Below are positions 8,502-17,779 of a DNA stretch of 64,000 nucleotides, piece by piece. The first letter of the stretch is position 1, and each line of letters begins with the position of its first letter. Source of the DNA: Pantoea latae. Lineage in GTDB: Bacteria; Pseudomonadota; Gammaproteobacteria; Enterobacterales; Enterobacteriaceae. The notes under the pieces are model-generated. The model was given only the letters and a program-made list of their open reading frames with translations, searched no databases and had not been told where the DNA came from. The position numbers and the translations under genes are program-made. The stretch lies in NCBI RefSeq assembly GCF_002077695.1, contig NZ_MWUE01000022.1:224822-288821 (forward strand). The letters are read 5' to 3'.

Positions 8502-9512
8502 TTACTGCATCGCTAACACGACCTTACAGCAGGTTCGGGGGTCTTTTTCGAACAGCGTCATGGCGCGTTCGATTTCGCCAAGCGAAAAGTAGTGCGTAAC
8601 CAGTTTTTCCGGCTGGATCAGTCCCGCTTCCATCCATGCAATCACCTGCGGGAAGCGATGGCTGTTAAGACGAGAGGTGAACAGCGACAGCTCTTTGCTG
8701 GTCAGGCTTTGTTGCGTGATGCTGCACGGCTCGCCGGAAAAGCCGAGCAGACCGATGCGCGCGGCGGGCGAGGCGAGCGCCGCCGCCTCCGCCAGAATCG
8801 AAGGATGGCAGGCGGCGTCGATAATCAGCGTTGGCTGCAATCCTTCCAGCTGCCCCGCCAGCGGCACCTCGGCGTTGTTGAAGACGCGGTCCGCGCCGTT
8901 GGCCTGCGCCAGTTCGAGGCGCTCCGGCAGACGATCCACCACCAGCACCTGCGCCACCTTATAGACGCCTTTCAGCACCTGGATCGCCGTCAGGCCCATC
9001 GGACCGGCGCCGTAGATCAGCGCCACATCCTGCGGCTGCGGCTGGAGGAAGGCGGTGATGTTAGCGGCGATGGTGAACGGCTCCACCATGCTGGCGAGCT
9101 TGTCGGGAATGGTCTCGGGCAGCCGGTAGGCGTTGCCGGCCGGCGCGACCGCGTACTCGCTAAAGCCGCCGTCGCGGTGTACGCCGATAACGCTCAGCTG
9201 GGTGCAGACATTGGGACGGCCCACCGAGCAGGGATAGCAGTGGCCACAGCTGGCCACCGGATCGACCGCCACCCGTTCGCCGATGCGACCAGCGTCGACG
9301 CCGTCGCCCACCGCGTCAATCACGCCGAAAAATTCATGGCCGATCACGCGCGGATATTTCGCGAAGGGGTTGTGGCCGTGCCAGATATGCACGTCGGATC
9401 CGCAGATGCTGGCGTATTTCACCTTTACGCGCACCTCGCCCGCTGCGGGCGTCGGCAGAGGACGTTCCGCCAGCACCAGTTCGCCGGGTTGTTCAATCAC
9501 AACACTTTTCAT
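8502..9512 (-). CDS. rspB: Zinc-dependent alcohol dehydrogenase RspB
   Basis: Medium-chain Zn-dependent NAD(P) dehydrogenase, 336 residues (E. coli RspB about 339). The frame extends upstream to 9662, but MKSVVIEQPGELVLAERPLP at 9512 aligns with the family start and has AGGAG just upstream; an ATG one codon earlier is also possible. Visible: catalytic zinc Cys in ICGSD, GHEFFGVI with zinc His/Glu, the structural zinc cluster CGHCYPCSVGRPNVC, and NAD-binding GAGPMGLTAIQVL. The rspA stop lies 10 bases upstream. It probably oxidises a sugar-acid intermediate in the same pathway as rspA; the physiological substrate is not established. Confidence 0.92.
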   Translation of the reverse strand: MKSVVIEQPGELVLAERPLPTPAAGEVRVKVKYASICGSDVHIWHGHNPFAKYPRVIGHEFFGVIDAVGDGVDAGRIGERVAVDPVASCGHCYPCSVGRPNVCTQLSVIGVHRDGGFSEYAVAPAGNAYRLPETIPDKLASMVEPFTIAANITAFLQPQPQDVALIYGAGPMGLTAIQVLKGVYKVAQVLVVDRLPERLELAQANGADRVFNNAEVPLAGQLEGLQPTLIIDAACHPSILAEAAALASPAARIGLLGFSGEPCSITQQSLTSKELSLFTSRLNSHRFPQVIAWMEAGLIQPEKLVTHYFSLGEIERAMTLFEKDPRTCCKVVLAMQ

Positions 9513-9522
9513 CATGCGCTCC

Positions 9523-10737
9523 TTACCAGTTCCACAGCGTGCCGTCTTCCAGACGGGCCACCGGCAAATAGGCGGGTTCGTAGGGATATTTCGCCGCCAG
9601 CTTCTCGTTAAACTCGATACCCAGGCCCGGCTTGTCACCCGGATGCATATAGCCATCTTCAAAGGTCCAGCTGGCGTTGAACAGCTCCATCATCTGCTCG
9701 GAGAAGCCCATATACTCCTGCACGCCAAAGTTCGGCACCCAGAGGTCGAAGTGCAGCGCCGCGGCCATGCAGACCGGCGACAGATCGGACGGGCCGTGCG
9801 AGCCGGTGCGCACCTGATAGAGCGAGGCGAAATCGGCGATGCGGCGCATGCCGGTAATGCCGCCAGCGTGGGTGATGGTGGTGCGAATATAGTCGATCAG
9901 CTGCTCTTCAATCAGCTGCTTGCAGTCCCAGATGCTGTTGAACACCTCGCCGACGGCAATCGGCGTCACGGTATGCTGGCGGATCAGGCGGAAGCATTCC
10001 TGGTTCTCGGCAGGCGTTGGATCCTCCATCCAGAACAGGCGGTAATCTTCGACGCTCTTGCCGAAGCGCGCGGCTTCGATCGGCGTCAGGCGGTGATGCA
10101 TATCGTGCAGCAGATGTTCGTCGAAGCCGAATTTGTCGCGGATGGCGGCAAACAGCTTTGGCGTAAAGTCGAGATACTTCTCGGTGGACCAGAGCTGCTC
10201 TTCCGGCCAGTCGCCTTTGGTAGCAGGCTCATAGGCCAGGCCTTTTCCTTTTGCCATGCCGTAGGTGGTTTTCATGCCCGGCACGCCGCACTGGGCGCGG
10301 ATCGCCTTGAAGCCCATCTCTTTGTGCTTCGCGTAGTCGTCCATCACCTCATCGATGGTGTGGCCGGTGGTGTGACAGTAAACCATCACGCCGGTGCGCG
10401 AAGCGCCGCCCAGCAGCTGATAGAGCGGCATATTGGCCGCTTTGCCTTTGATATCCCACAGCGCCATATCGACCGCAGAGATCGCCGACATGGTAACCGG
10501 CCCGCGACGCCAGTAGGCGCCTTTATAGAAGTACTGCCAGATATCTTCGATCTGATGCGCGTTGCGGCCGATCAGCTGCGGACAAACGTGATCTTTCAGG
10601 TAGGAGGCGACCGGCAGCTCCCGGCCGTTGAGCGTGGCGTCGCCGATGCCGGTGATGCCGTCATCAGTCGTGATCTTCAGCGTAACGAAGTTTCTGCCTG
10701 CGCAGGTGACAAAGACTTCAGCGTTAACAATTTTCAT
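9523..10737 (-). CDS. rspA: RspA, enolase-superfamily mannonate/sugar-acid dehydratase
   Basis: A 404-residue mandelate-racemase/enolase superfamily protein, closely similar over its whole length to E. coli RspA (404 aa), first described as a starvation-sensing protein and grouped with D-mannonate dehydratases (ManD). N-terminal capping domain about 1-115, then a (beta/alpha)7-beta barrel. Metal-binding and catalytic elements include the [12 protein letters not shown] strand, FWMEDPTP and [11 protein letters not shown], and the C-terminal [14 protein letters not shown] segment ([13 protein letters not shown]). It is the first gene of the rspA-rspB-ydfJ-ydfI-rspR operon. A CRP site lies about 80 bases upstream of the start. 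Confidence 0.94.
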   Translation of the reverse strand: MKIVNAEVFVTCAGRNFVTLKITTDDGITGIGDATLNGRELPVASYLKDHVCPQLIGRNAHQIEDIWQYFYKGAYWRRGPVTMSAISAVDMALWDIKGKAANMPLYQLLGGASRTGVMVYCHTTGHTIDEVMDDYAKHKEMGFKAIRAQCGVPGMKTTYGMAKGKGLAYEPATKGDWPEEQLWSTEKYLDFTPKLFAAIRDKFGFDEHLLHDMHHRLTPIEAARFGKSVEDYRLFWMEDPTPAENQECFRLIRQHTVTPIAVGEVFNSIWDCKQLIEEQLIDYIRTTITHAGGITGMRRIADFASLYQVRTGSHGPSDLSPVCMAAALHFDLWVPNFGVQEYMGFSEQMMELFNASWTFEDGYMHPGDKPGLGIEFNEKLAAKYPYEPAYLPVARLEDGTLWNW

Positions 10738-10752
10738 CTCTCGTGGCCTTCA

Positions 10753-10771
10753 TTCAGCAATCAATGCTGAA
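10753..10771. promoter_or_regulatory. Inverted repeat in rspA leader (possible operator)
   Basis: TTCAGCA-N5-TGCTGAA lies 16-34 bases upstream of the rspA start. It could be the RspR operator or a 5' UTR hairpin; the sequence alone does not decide. Confidence 0.4.
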
Positions 10772-10783
10772 AAAGTACGCGCA

Positions 10784-10792
10784 TTTATACTA
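10784..10792 (-). promoter_or_regulatory. Candidate -10 region of the rspA promoter
   Basis: On the minus strand the sequence reads TAGTATAAA. It lies about 30-40 bases downstream of the CRP site centre, compatible with a class II CRP-dependent promoter. A clear -35 box is missing, as is common for such promoters. Confidence 0.4.
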
Positions 10793-10816
10793 CCATACAA
10801 GCTAGCGTTACAGAGT

Positions 10817-10832
10817 TGTGAAGGCAATCACA
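10817..10832. promoter_or_regulatory. CRP (cAMP receptor protein) binding site upstream of rspA
   Basis: TGTGAAGGCAATCACA matches the TGTGA-N6-TCACA consensus at every defined base. Its position 80-95 bases upstream of rspA suggests catabolite control of the sugar-acid operon. Confidence 0.75.
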
Positions 10833-10900
10833 GAGAGAGTTATGCGCTCTGCCAGCCGTCAGAAATCGAGGCCAATCTGCTTTTACAGGCTGCATAAACG

Positions 10901-10927
10901 TTAAAACGCGGGCCAGGCTGCCCGCGT
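10901..10927 (-). terminator. Terminator of yegS
   Basis: ACGCGGGC/GCCCGCGT stem (8 bp) with a 6-base loop, followed on the minus strand by TTTTAA, 31 bases past the yegS stop. Confidence 0.7.
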
Positions 10928-10957
10928 AAGCGTTATCTTACAGCCTGAAAGGCTGCC

Positions 10958-11857
10958 TCATGCCAGCAACGCACACTGGGGTGGCAGGCGGCAGCTCAGC
11001 GCGCCGGGCATCACTTCGATGTCGAATTCGCGGCCGGAGAGCGGCTCGCCGTCCAGATTAAAGGTCATCTCATTCGGCGAGACGATGCGCAGCGAGGTCA
11101 GCTTAGCGGTGACGATATTGGGGTTCTCATCGTTGCTGGTCAGGGAGTGCAGCAGGGTCGGCAGCAGCTCCTGCGCGGTGACGATGCTCAGATCGAGCTG
11201 GCCGTCATTGATCAGCGCCGACGGACACAGGCGCTGGCCGCCGCCTGCCTGACGGCCGTTGCCGACGCCGATCGCCAGCGCGTCGCCCTGCCACTGAAAG
11301 CCGGGGCCGGAAATCTCGCAGCTGTCGGGCTTTAGCGTGTCCATGCGCATCAGGCCGTGAATAAAATAGGAGACGCCGCCCAGCGCGGACTTCAGCTTCT
11401 CCGGCGTTTCGGTAGTGATACGCGTGCCGAAGCCGCCGGTCGCCATATTAATGAAATAGCGATCCTGATTAACCCGCGCCAGATCGATAACATGCGCCTT
11501 GCCCTGCACCGCGAGACGCAGCGCGGGCTCCATCTCGGCGGGAATGCCGACGCTGGTGGCGAAATCGTTGGCGGTGCCGAGCGGCAGAATGCCCAGCACC
11601 GGCCGCTGTTCCGCCGCGACAGCGGCCAGCGCGGTGGCTATCTCGTTAATGGTGCCGTCGCCGCCGCCGGCGACCACGGTCTCGGCGCCCAGCCGGATCG
11701 CCTCTTCAAGGTAGCGTTCGCCGTCGCCTTTCTCCCAGGTGACGCGCACGGCGATATCGAACCCTTCGTCGCGCAGCGTGGCGATCGCCGCGCGCAAATC
11801 CTCGTTGCCTGCCCCTTTGCCATTCAGAATGAGTAGAGTAAGCGGTTGTTTTACCAT
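10958..11857 (-). CDS. yegS: Lipid kinase YegS
   Basis: Diacylglycerol-kinase-like cytoplasmic enzyme; E. coli YegS phosphorylates phosphatidylglycerol in vitro. It has 299 residues, the same as E. coli, when started at the ATG at 11857 ([13 protein letters not shown]), which has AAGGAA upstream; the open frame extends 8 codons further but without support. Visible: the LLILNGKG nucleotide loop, the kinase signature [26 protein letters not shown], and the C-terminal [10 protein letters not shown] segment. It is monocistronic, with terminators on both sides. Confidence 0.93.
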   Translation of the reverse strand: MVKQPLTLLILNGKGAGNEDLRAAIATLRDEGFDIAVRVTWEKGDGERYLEEAIRLGAETVVAGGGDGTINEIATALAAVAAEQRPVLGILPLGTANDFATSVGIPAEMEPALRLAVQGKAHVIDLARVNQDRYFINMATGGFGTRITTETPEKLKSALGGVSYFIHGLMRMDTLKPDSCEISGPGFQWQGDALAIGVGNGRQAGGGQRLCPSALINDGQLDLSIVTAQELLPTLLHSLTSNDENPNIVTAKLTSLRIVSPNEMTFNLDGEPLSGREFDIEVMPGALSCRLPPQCALLA

Positions 11858-11934
11858 TGTCCGTTCCTTGAAAACCCACAAAGATTTCTGCTTATAGCAT
11901 AGTCAGGCGGGAAAATTTACGGGAGAAAAGCGGA

Positions 11935-11968
11935 AAAAAGAAAACCCGCACGGGGGAGCCGGGCGGGT
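11935..11968 (-). terminator. Terminator of trhP
   Basis: On the minus strand ACCCGC...GCGGGT forms a stem with a 13-base loop that can pair further, followed by TTTTCTTTTTTCC. It separates trhP from yegS. Confidence 0.75.
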
Positions 11969-12085
11969 GAATGAGGTGGTTCCTGATACAACAGCTATTT
12001 ATTGTTACTCGTTCGCAGCAGGCGCGACTATAAAGGAGCGCGCCGCAGCGGTCTGTGATCCTGTTCTAACTTCACTGGTTTAATT

Positions 12086-13441
12086 TCAGGACGTGAGTAA
12101 TTTGTTATGGGGATCGCGCGTGCTGCTGCCGTCGGTGAAGTTGCGCAGCAGCAGGGCGAACCCCAGCTCGACGTCCGCAGGCACCGGCATCCAGACGCGA
12201 TGACCGTCGCCAGGCGCTACCTCAATCGCCGCGCCGCGCGCGTCCTGCAGTGCCTCCAGCGTGCAGTTAAGGTTGCCGTTCGGCGTCATAATCTCCAGGC
12301 TGTCGCCGCGCAGAAACTTATTCTTCACCGCCACCTCCGCCCAGTCGCCGCGCCGCTCGCCGGTAAATTCGCCGACAAACTGCTGACGTTCTGAAATCGA
12401 ATAGCCCTGCGCGTAGTTCTGATAGCTGTCGTGGGTGTGACGGCGTAAAAAGCCTTCGGTATAGCCGCGATGCGCCAGCCCTTCCAGCGTGACGAGCAGC
12501 TCAGGATCGAAGGGTTTTCCAGCGGCGGCGTCGTCAATGGCGCGGCGGTAGACCTGCGCCGTGCGCGCGCAGTAGTAGAAGGATTTGGTGCGGCCTTCGA
12601 TCTTCAGCGAATGGACGCCCATCTTGCTCAGGCGTTCGACGTGCGCCACCGCGCGCAGATCCTTCGAGTTCATGATGTAGGTGCCGTGCTCATCTTCAAA
12701 TGCGCTCATCACCTCGCCCGGCTTCATCTTCTCTTCCAGCAGAAAAACCTTGTCGGTGGGCTGGCCCAGTCCCAGCGTCGGCGTTACCTGCTGCACCTCG
12801 ACGATATTGCCCACCTCGTCCTGCTTGCCTTCCTCGACCTTATATTCCCAGCGGCAGGCGTTGGTGCAGGTACCCTGATTGGGGTCGCGCTTGTTCATAT
12901 AGCCGGAAAGCAGGCAGCGGCCGGAGTAGGCCATGCAGAGCGCGCCGTGCACGAAGATTTCAATTTCCATCTCCGGCACCTGCTGGCGGATCTCGGCGAT
13001 CTCTTCCAGCGACAGCTCGCGCGACAGGATCACGCGCGTTAGCCCCATCTGCTGCCAGAACTTCACCGTCGCCCAGTTGACCGCATTGGCCTGCACGGAC
13101 AGGTGGATCGGCATCTGCGGAAAGGCGTCGCGCACCAGCATGATCAGGCCGGGATCGGACATGATCAGTGCGTCCGGCTGCATCTCCACCACCGGCGTCA
13201 GGTCGCGAATAAAGGTTTTCAGCTTGGCGTTATGCGGCGCGATATTGACCACCACGTAGAACTTCTTGCCCAGCGCGTGCGCTTCATTGATGCCTTTGGC
13301 AAGGTTGTCGTGGGTAAATTCGTTGTTGCGCACGCGCAGGCTGTAGCGCGGCTGGCCGGCATAGACCGCGTCCGCGCCGTAGGCGAAGGCGTAGCGCATA
13401 TTCTTCAGCGTTCCCGCAGGAGAAAGCAGTTCGGGTTTCAT
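12086..13441 (-). CDS. trhP: tRNA 5-hydroxyuridine modification protein TrhP (YegQ, U32 family)
   Basis: A 451-residue member of the peptidase U32 family. In E. coli, YegQ/TrhP works with prephenate to make 5-hydroxyuridine at tRNA position 34, the first step to cmo5U/mcmo5U. Visible: N-terminal MKPELLSPAGTLKNMRYAFAYGADAVYAG, the U32 signature EIEIFVHGALCMAYSGRCLLS, and conserved Cys residues in the CLLSGYMN...GTCTNACRWEY segment that bind an iron-sulfur centre, followed by SLKIEGRTKSFYY. The length is close to E. coli (453). It is transcribed alone, behind two tandem hairpins after baeR. Confidence 0.95.
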   Translation of the reverse strand: MKPELLSPAGTLKNMRYAFAYGADAVYAGQPRYSLRVRNNEFTHDNLAKGINEAHALGKKFYVVVNIAPHNAKLKTFIRDLTPVVEMQPDALIMSDPGLIMLVRDAFPQMPIHLSVQANAVNWATVKFWQQMGLTRVILSRELSLEEIAEIRQQVPEMEIEIFVHGALCMAYSGRCLLSGYMNKRDPNQGTCTNACRWEYKVEEGKQDEVGNIVEVQQVTPTLGLGQPTDKVFLLEEKMKPGEVMSAFEDEHGTYIMNSKDLRAVAHVERLSKMGVHSLKIEGRTKSFYYCARTAQVYRRAIDDAAAGKPFDPELLVTLEGLAHRGYTEGFLRRHTHDSYQNYAQGYSISERQQFVGEFTGERRGDWAEVAVKNKFLRGDSLEIMTPNGNLNCTLEALQDARGAAIEVAPGDGHRVWMPVPADVELGFALLLRNFTDGSSTRDPHNKLLTS

Positions 13442-13466
13442 GATCTTCTCACTGATGTCAGGTCAG

Positions 13467-13512
13467 CATGCCGCCTGGTGCGGCATGTGCAGTGGCCGTC
13501 AATGAGACGGCC
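13467..13512 (-). other. Two tandem hairpins between baeR and trhP
   Basis: CATGCCGC-5-GCGGCATG (13467-13487) and GGCCGTC-5-GACGGCC (13494-13512). Neither is followed by a T tract on the minus strand. They may partly terminate or process the long mdt-bae transcript before trhP. Confidence 0.5.
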
Positions 13513-13561
13513 CGGCAAAAGGTGCGGAATTGTAGGCGGCGGCGAGGCGAAGTCAATTGAT

Positions 13562-14269
13562 CTAGATCAACTGGCACAGATCCGCTTCCCAGCGGTAGCC
13601 CATGCCGTAGACGGCACGGATAAACGGCTGGTCGGCGTCGAGATTTTCCAGCTTGCGGCGCAGATTTTTAATATGGCTGTCGATGGTGCGGTCGGTGACG
13701 ACGCGGTAGTCGTCGTACAGATGGTTGAGCAGCTGCTCGCGCGAAAAGACTTTTCCCGGCTCCAGCGCCAGGGTTTTCAGCAGCCGGAACTCGGCGGGCG
13801 TCAGCTCCAGCGGCTGGTCGCGCCAGCTCGCCTGGAAGCGGCCTTCGTCGACCTTGAGCAGCGATGCCTTGCCGGGCTCTTCCGGCGCGCGCTTCACGCG
13901 GCGCAGAATCGTTTTTACCCGCGCCACCACTTCGCGCGGGCTAAAGGGCTTACAGATATAGTCGTCCGCGCCGATCTCCAGCCCAAGCAGACGATCGATC
14001 TCCTCGGTGCGCGCCGTCACCATAATGATCGGCAGGTCAGAGAAGCGGCGAATTTCGCGGCACAGCGTCAGGCCGTCGCTGCCGGGCAGCATCAGATCCA
14101 GCAGCATCAGATCGGGCGGCGTCTGCTGGACGAAAGGCAGCACCTCGTTGCCGTGGGCGATATGGTGGGTTCGGTAGTTAGAGGCTTCCAGATAGTCGAT
14201 CATCAGCTGCGCCAGCTTCGGCTCATCTTCCACTACCAGAATCAGCGGGTCGGTTTTTTCGGGGATCAT
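13562..14269 (-). CDS. baeR: Response regulator BaeR
   Basis: OmpR/PhoB-type response regulator, 235 residues (E. coli 240). Receiver domain about 8-122 with acidic pocket E14-D15, phospho-acceptor D58 in [12 protein letters not shown], the T in MVTAR, and K in ICKPFSP. The C-terminal winged helix (about 135-230) is nearly identical to E. coli in [28 protein letters not shown]. It controls the envelope-stress regulon including mdtABCD. It starts 6 bases after the baeS stop, as the last gene of the efflux operon, so it is autoregulated if the operon is under BaeR. Confidence 0.96.
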   Translation of the reverse strand: MIPEKTDPLILVVEDEPKLAQLMIDYLEASNYRTHHIAHGNEVLPFVQQTPPDLMLLDLMLPGSDGLTLCREIRRFSDLPIIMVTARTEEIDRLLGLEIGADDYICKPFSPREVVARVKTILRRVKRAPEEPGKASLLKVDEGRFQASWRDQPLELTPAEFRLLKTLALEPGKVFSREQLLNHLYDDYRVVTDRTIDSHIKNLRRKLENLDADQPFIRAVYGMGYRWEADLCQLI

Positions 14270-14275
14270 CGTCAG

Positions 14276-15664
14276 TCACGGCTGGGGAACATAGCGCAAT
14301 TGTAGCGCGATTTTCAGTCCACCTAAATCAGAGTGCTCCGCAGCGATATGGCCGCCGTGCGCGTCGACGATGTTTTTGCAGATCGCCAGCCCCAGCCCCG
14401 AACCGCCGCTGGCGCGATTGCGCGACCCTTCGGTGCGGAAAAAGCGCTCGAAAATCTGCGCCTGCTGCTGCGCGTCCACGCCCGGCGCGCTGTCGGCCAC
14501 GCTCAGCTGCCAGTACGGCGCCTCATACCAGAGCCGCACCTCGACCTGACCCGGCGCGTCGGTGTAGCGCAGGCTGTTTTCCAGCAGGTTGGTGAACAGC
14601 TGCATCAGGCGGCCGGGATCGCCGAAGAAGGGCGCTTCGTCCGGCAGCTGCAGCGTGAGCGTCAGCCCGTGGCTGCGATAGCGTTCGTTAAAGCTGCCGG
14701 CAGTGACTTCCAGCAGCTGCACCAGATCGGTGGCCTGTTTGCGGTAGGCGAGGGCGCCTTCGTCGGAGAGCGAGAGCTGATGCAGATCGTCCACCAGCTT
14801 GCTCAGCACGCCTACTTCGCTCTGCAGCGAGCCGATCGCCTCCGGCGTCAGCTTGCGCACGCCATCCTGCATCGCCTCCAGCTCGCCGCGCATAATCGCC
14901 AGCGGGGTGCGCAGCTCGTGGGAGATGTCGGCCATAAAGGCGCGCCGCATGCTTTCGTTCTTCTCCAGCGAACTGGCGAGGCGGTTAAAGTCCTGCGCCA
15001 GCTGGCCCAGCTCGTCATAGCTGCCGACCTCGACGCGGGTGGCGAAGTTCCCCGCCGCCAGATGGTGCGTGCCCGCCACCAGCCGCTTGACCGGCGCCAG
15101 CAGGCCGCGCGACATCAGCCAGGTGACCAGCGCCGCCAGCAGCGTCGACAGGCCGACAATCAGCCAGCTGGTGCGCTTCTGCTGGTGATCGAAATTGATA
15201 TCGGTGCTGCGCGTCAGCCGCTCCGGCGGCGACCCCACCACCCAGCCGACGATTTTGCCGTTGCTGGTGGTGATATTGCGCCGCGAGCCTTCCGGCGGCA
15301 CTGGCGCGCGCGGCCCCACCAGCACTTTGTACTGCTGGTCGATAATCCAGAACTGGGTACGCCAGCCGTGCGGCGGCAGCTGATTATTGCTGTCGGGATT
15401 CTGCTCCAGCGAGCGCAGCATGGTGAACACCAGCCGATCGTTATGGCGCAGAAAATCCCAGTTGCCGTGCTGTTCATACTGATCGGCCAGCGCGTCGCCA
15501 AGCATGGCGAGCCGCTGCTCGTTGCCGCGCTTGATATAGTCGACGAAGCCGTGCTCGAAGCTGAGACGCACGCCCCAGTGCATGGTGATCAGCACCAGCA
15601 TGCAGGTGGAAAAAATGGCTAAAAAGAGTTTGGCGCTGATGCCCAGGCGCAACGGGGACTTCAT
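14276..15664 (-). CDS. baeS: Envelope-stress sensor histidine kinase BaeS
   Basis: Inner-membrane sensor kinase, 462 residues with this start (E. coli 467). The frame is open further upstream (to 16009), but [18 protein letters not shown] at 15664 overlaps the mdtD stop (ATGA) and has a GGAG site. Two membrane segments (about 10-30 and 167-185) enclose a periplasmic sensor region, followed by HAMP (about 186-240), HisKA with H249 in [16 protein letters not shown], and HATPase with the N box ([13 protein letters not shown]), G1 (DSAPGVD) and G2 (GSGLGLAI). It phosphorylates BaeR. Translation is coupled to mdtD. Confidence 0.95.
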   Translation of the reverse strand: MKSPLRLGISAKLFLAIFSTCMLVLITMHWGVRLSFEHGFVDYIKRGNEQRLAMLGDALADQYEQHGNWDFLRHNDRLVFTMLRSLEQNPDSNNQLPPHGWRTQFWIIDQQYKVLVGPRAPVPPEGSRRNITTSNGKIVGWVVGSPPERLTRSTDINFDHQQKRTSWLIVGLSTLLAALVTWLMSRGLLAPVKRLVAGTHHLAAGNFATRVEVGSYDELGQLAQDFNRLASSLEKNESMRRAFMADISHELRTPLAIMRGELEAMQDGVRKLTPEAIGSLQSEVGVLSKLVDDLHQLSLSDEGALAYRKQATDLVQLLEVTAGSFNERYRSHGLTLTLQLPDEAPFFGDPGRLMQLFTNLLENSLRYTDAPGQVEVRLWYEAPYWQLSVADSAPGVDAQQQAQIFERFFRTEGSRNRASGGSGLGLAICKNIVDAHGGHIAAEHSDLGGLKIALQLRYVPQP

Positions 15665-17067
15665 GATTTTCTCCGGCGTCGCAGATCGACGTTTTGACTG
15701 ATTTCCTTCGGCACACGCCAGAACACCAGCGCGGGCAGCGCGATAATCAGCGCCATGCAGGCGTAGGCGATAACGAACATACTGTGGGTGTTGTCGCTGC
15801 TGCCGAGCGCGTCCTGGCCGAACGCGCCGAGCAGCAGGCCGGCGATCGTGACGCCGATGCTCATTGACAGCTGCATAATCATCGACAGCAGGCTGTTGCC
15901 GCTGGAGGCGAGCGCGTCGGGCAGATCTTTCAGCGTCAGGGTGTTCATCGACGAGAAGCGCAGCGCGTTCACCATGCCCTGCATCAGCAGCACCAGCGGC
16001 AGCAGCCACAGCCAGCCGAGCAGCGCCACCAGCGGAAAGAGCAGCACCACCACGGCGAGCGCCAGCGTGGTGCCGACCAGCGCGTTACGGTAGCCGAACA
16101 GGTTGACGATGCGCACTACCACGCGCTTGATGCCCATATTGCCGAGCACCATCGGGATCATCATCAGCCCGGCGTGAAACGGCGTGAAGCCCATACCGAC
16201 CTGCAGAAAAATCGGCGTCATAAAGGGCAGCATGCCGCTGCCGATGCGGCCCAAAAAGCTGCCGAGCAGGCCGATAGAGTAGAGGCGGTTGTCGAATAGC
16301 TTCAGGCTGAACAGCGCGTTGTCGTTGTGGCGCGCGTGCAGCAAATAGAACAGCAGCGAAAAGACGCCGATCAGGATCATCGCGCCCAGCAGCAGCGACG
16401 AGCCGCCGCTGCTGCGCTGACCGTCGAGCGCCAGGGTCAGCGTCGCCATGCCGGCGGCCAGCAGCAAGAAGCCGATAAAATCGAAGCGTCGCGTCTGCAT
16501 TGAGTAGTTGGGCATCAGCGTGAGGGTGGCGATGGCGCCGACGATGCCGACGGGAATGTTGATCAGGAAGATCCAGTGCCAGCTGGCGTACTCCACCAGC
16601 ACGCCGCCCAGCGCCGGGCCGACCAGCGGGCCAATCTGTCCGGGCAGGGTGACGAAGGTCATCGCTGACATATACTGCTCGCGCGGCACGATTTTCATCA
16701 CCGTCAGGCGCCCGACCGGCACCATCATCGCGCCGCCGATGCCCTGCACCACGCGCGCCATCACCAGCTGATCCAGCGTCGAGGAGAGGGCGCACAGCAG
16801 CGAACCGACGCTGAACAGCACGATGGCGCTAAAAAAGATATTGCGCACGCCGAAGCGGTCCGCCAGCCAGCCGCTGACCGGCAGGGTCACCGCCACCGTC
16901 AGCACGTAGGAGACGATCACCGAATGCATATGCAGCGGGCTGACGCCCAGGTCATGCGCCATCGCGGGGATGGCGGTGTTGACGATGGTGGTGTCCAGCG
17001 TCTGCATAAAGAAGCCGAAGGCGACAATCCACAGCTGCCAGCGAACCGTGGCGTTTTGGGCGTTCAT
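15661..17067 (-). CDS. mdtD: MdtD, DHA2-family MFS transporter
   Basis: A 468-residue inner-membrane protein with about 14 membrane segments. Motif [18 protein letters not shown] in TM1 and [11 protein letters not shown] in loop 2-3 mark the DHA2 drug:H+ antiporter group. In E. coli the mdtABC pump works without it, and one proposed role is metal-citrate export. The ATG at 17067 is chosen (AGGAG 7 bases upstream); GTG and TTG codons just before it are in frame but less likely. In E. coli mdtD follows mdtC directly; here about 700 bp containing vapBC separate them, and the mdtD ribosome site begins right after the vapC stop. Confidence 0.94.
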   Translation of the reverse strand: MNAQNATVRWQLWIVAFGFFMQTLDTTIVNTAIPAMAHDLGVSPLHMHSVIVSYVLTVAVTLPVSGWLADRFGVRNIFFSAIVLFSVGSLLCALSSTLDQLVMARVVQGIGGAMMVPVGRLTVMKIVPREQYMSAMTFVTLPGQIGPLVGPALGGVLVEYASWHWIFLINIPVGIVGAIATLTLMPNYSMQTRRFDFIGFLLLAAGMATLTLALDGQRSSGGSSLLLGAMILIGVFSLLFYLLHARHNDNALFSLKLFDNRLYSIGLLGSFLGRIGSGMLPFMTPIFLQVGMGFTPFHAGLMMIPMVLGNMGIKRVVVRIVNLFGYRNALVGTTLALAVVVLLFPLVALLGWLWLLPLVLLMQGMVNALRFSSMNTLTLKDLPDALASSGNSLLSMIMQLSMSIGVTIAGLLLGAFGQDALGSSDNTHSMFVIAYACMALIIALPALVFWRVPKEISQNVDLRRRRKS

Positions 17068-17081
17068 CAACACTCTCCTGC

Positions 17082-17480
17082 TTAAAGCCAGTTTTCGCTG
17101 AGCAAACCTTCCACCCGATTGAATTCGCGCAGGTTATTTGACACCAGAGTCAGGCCCAGGCTGCGCGCATGCGCGGCGATATGCAGATCGTTCGCCCCGA
17201 CTGGCGTCCCTTTACGCTCAAGATCGGCGCGAATAGCGCCGTAGTGAAAAGCGGCCCTGGCGTCGTAGCTCAGCACGTCGAGACGAGACACGAAATCCTC
17301 AACGACGCGTAGATTGCGATCGGGGAACTGACTTTTCTCGGCACCGTAATAGAGTTCCGCCAGCGTAATGGAGGAGATCACCATGCGCCCCAGTTGCGCG
17401 TTGAACTTGCTCAGCATCTCTATGGGCCGCCGCTTTATCACATAGATAACAATGTTGGTATCCAGCATATAACGATGCAT
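17082..17480 (-). CDS. vapC: VapC-type PIN-domain ribonuclease toxin
   Basis: A 132-residue PIN-domain protein, the same length as enterobacterial VapC/MvpT, which cleaves initiator tRNA-fMet in the anticodon loop. Acidic active-site residues are at canonical positions: D7 (MLDTNIV), E42 (LAELYYG) and D98 ([10 protein letters not shown]), with the C-terminal SNNLREF segment near 115. The ATG at 17480 overlaps the vapB stop by one base (TGATG), typical toxin-antitoxin coupling. It lies inside the mdtABCD-baeSR operon on the same strand. All catalytic residues are present, so the toxin appears functional. Confidence 0.92.
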   Translation of the reverse strand: MHRYMLDTNIVIYVIKRRPIEMLSKFNAQLGRMVISSITLAELYYGAEKSQFPDRNLRVVEDFVSRLDVLSYDARAAFHYGAIRADLERKGTPVGANDLHIAAHARSLGLTLVSNNLREFNRVEGLLSENWL

Positions 17481-17713
17481 CACAACGCTTCCCGTTCATC
17501 AGTTGGCGGCGTGGTTCGCTCCGACAGAAAGTCGTCGCTGACGCACTGTTCGCTCAGGAAAAAACTGTCCCAGGCATGCTCGACCGGCGCGATAATGCGT
17601 TCATTGCCCACCGCCCGGACGGTCACGTTTTTCACGTTTTCCGGAAAACGCACATCGGCGGGAATACGTACGTTTTGCGTGCGATTGCTGGTAAAAATAG
17701 TGCCTTGCGACAT
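17480..17713 (-). CDS. vapB: VapB antitoxin (AbrB/SpoVT-like)
   Basis: A 77-residue antitoxin. The N-terminal swapped-hairpin DNA-binding part reads TSNRTQNVRIPADVRFPENV, the pattern shared by VapB/MvpA proteins. The C-terminal tail (WDSFFLSEQCVSDDFLSERT) should wrap VapC. AGAGGA lies 6 bases upstream of the ATG. The gene begins 66 bases after mdtC ends, behind its own promoter and an inverted repeat. It would repress its own operon, with VapC as co-repressor. Confidence 0.9.
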   Translation of the reverse strand: MSQGTIFTSNRTQNVRIPADVRFPENVKNVTVRAVGNERIIAPVEHAWDSFFLSEQCVSDDFLSERTTPPTDEREAL

Positions 17714-17749
17714 AAAACGTCCTCTTTAAATGGTGGTTAATTATTGCGC

Positions 17750-17779
17750 ATTATGCTCTATAGCAAAGGTATAGAGCAA
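17750..17779 (-). promoter_or_regulatory. vapBC promoter with overlapping operator
   Basis: On the minus strand TTGCTC (17779-17774) and CATAAT (17755-17750) form a -35/-10 pair with an 18-base spacer. The inverted repeat GCTCTATA-N7-TATAGAGC (17755-17777) fills the spacer, as expected for toxin-antitoxin autorepression. The repeat ends 3 bases before the mdtC stop codon. Confidence 0.6.

Noticed and set aside
9513..9662. N-terminal extension of RspB to 9662
   Set aside because: It overlaps rspA and has no similarity to dehydrogenases; the start at 9512 has a ribosome site and aligns with the family.
15665..16009. N-terminal extension of BaeS to 16009
   Set aside because: The extra 115 residues overlap mdtD and look like a frame shadow; the start at 15664 overlaps the mdtD stop and matches the family.
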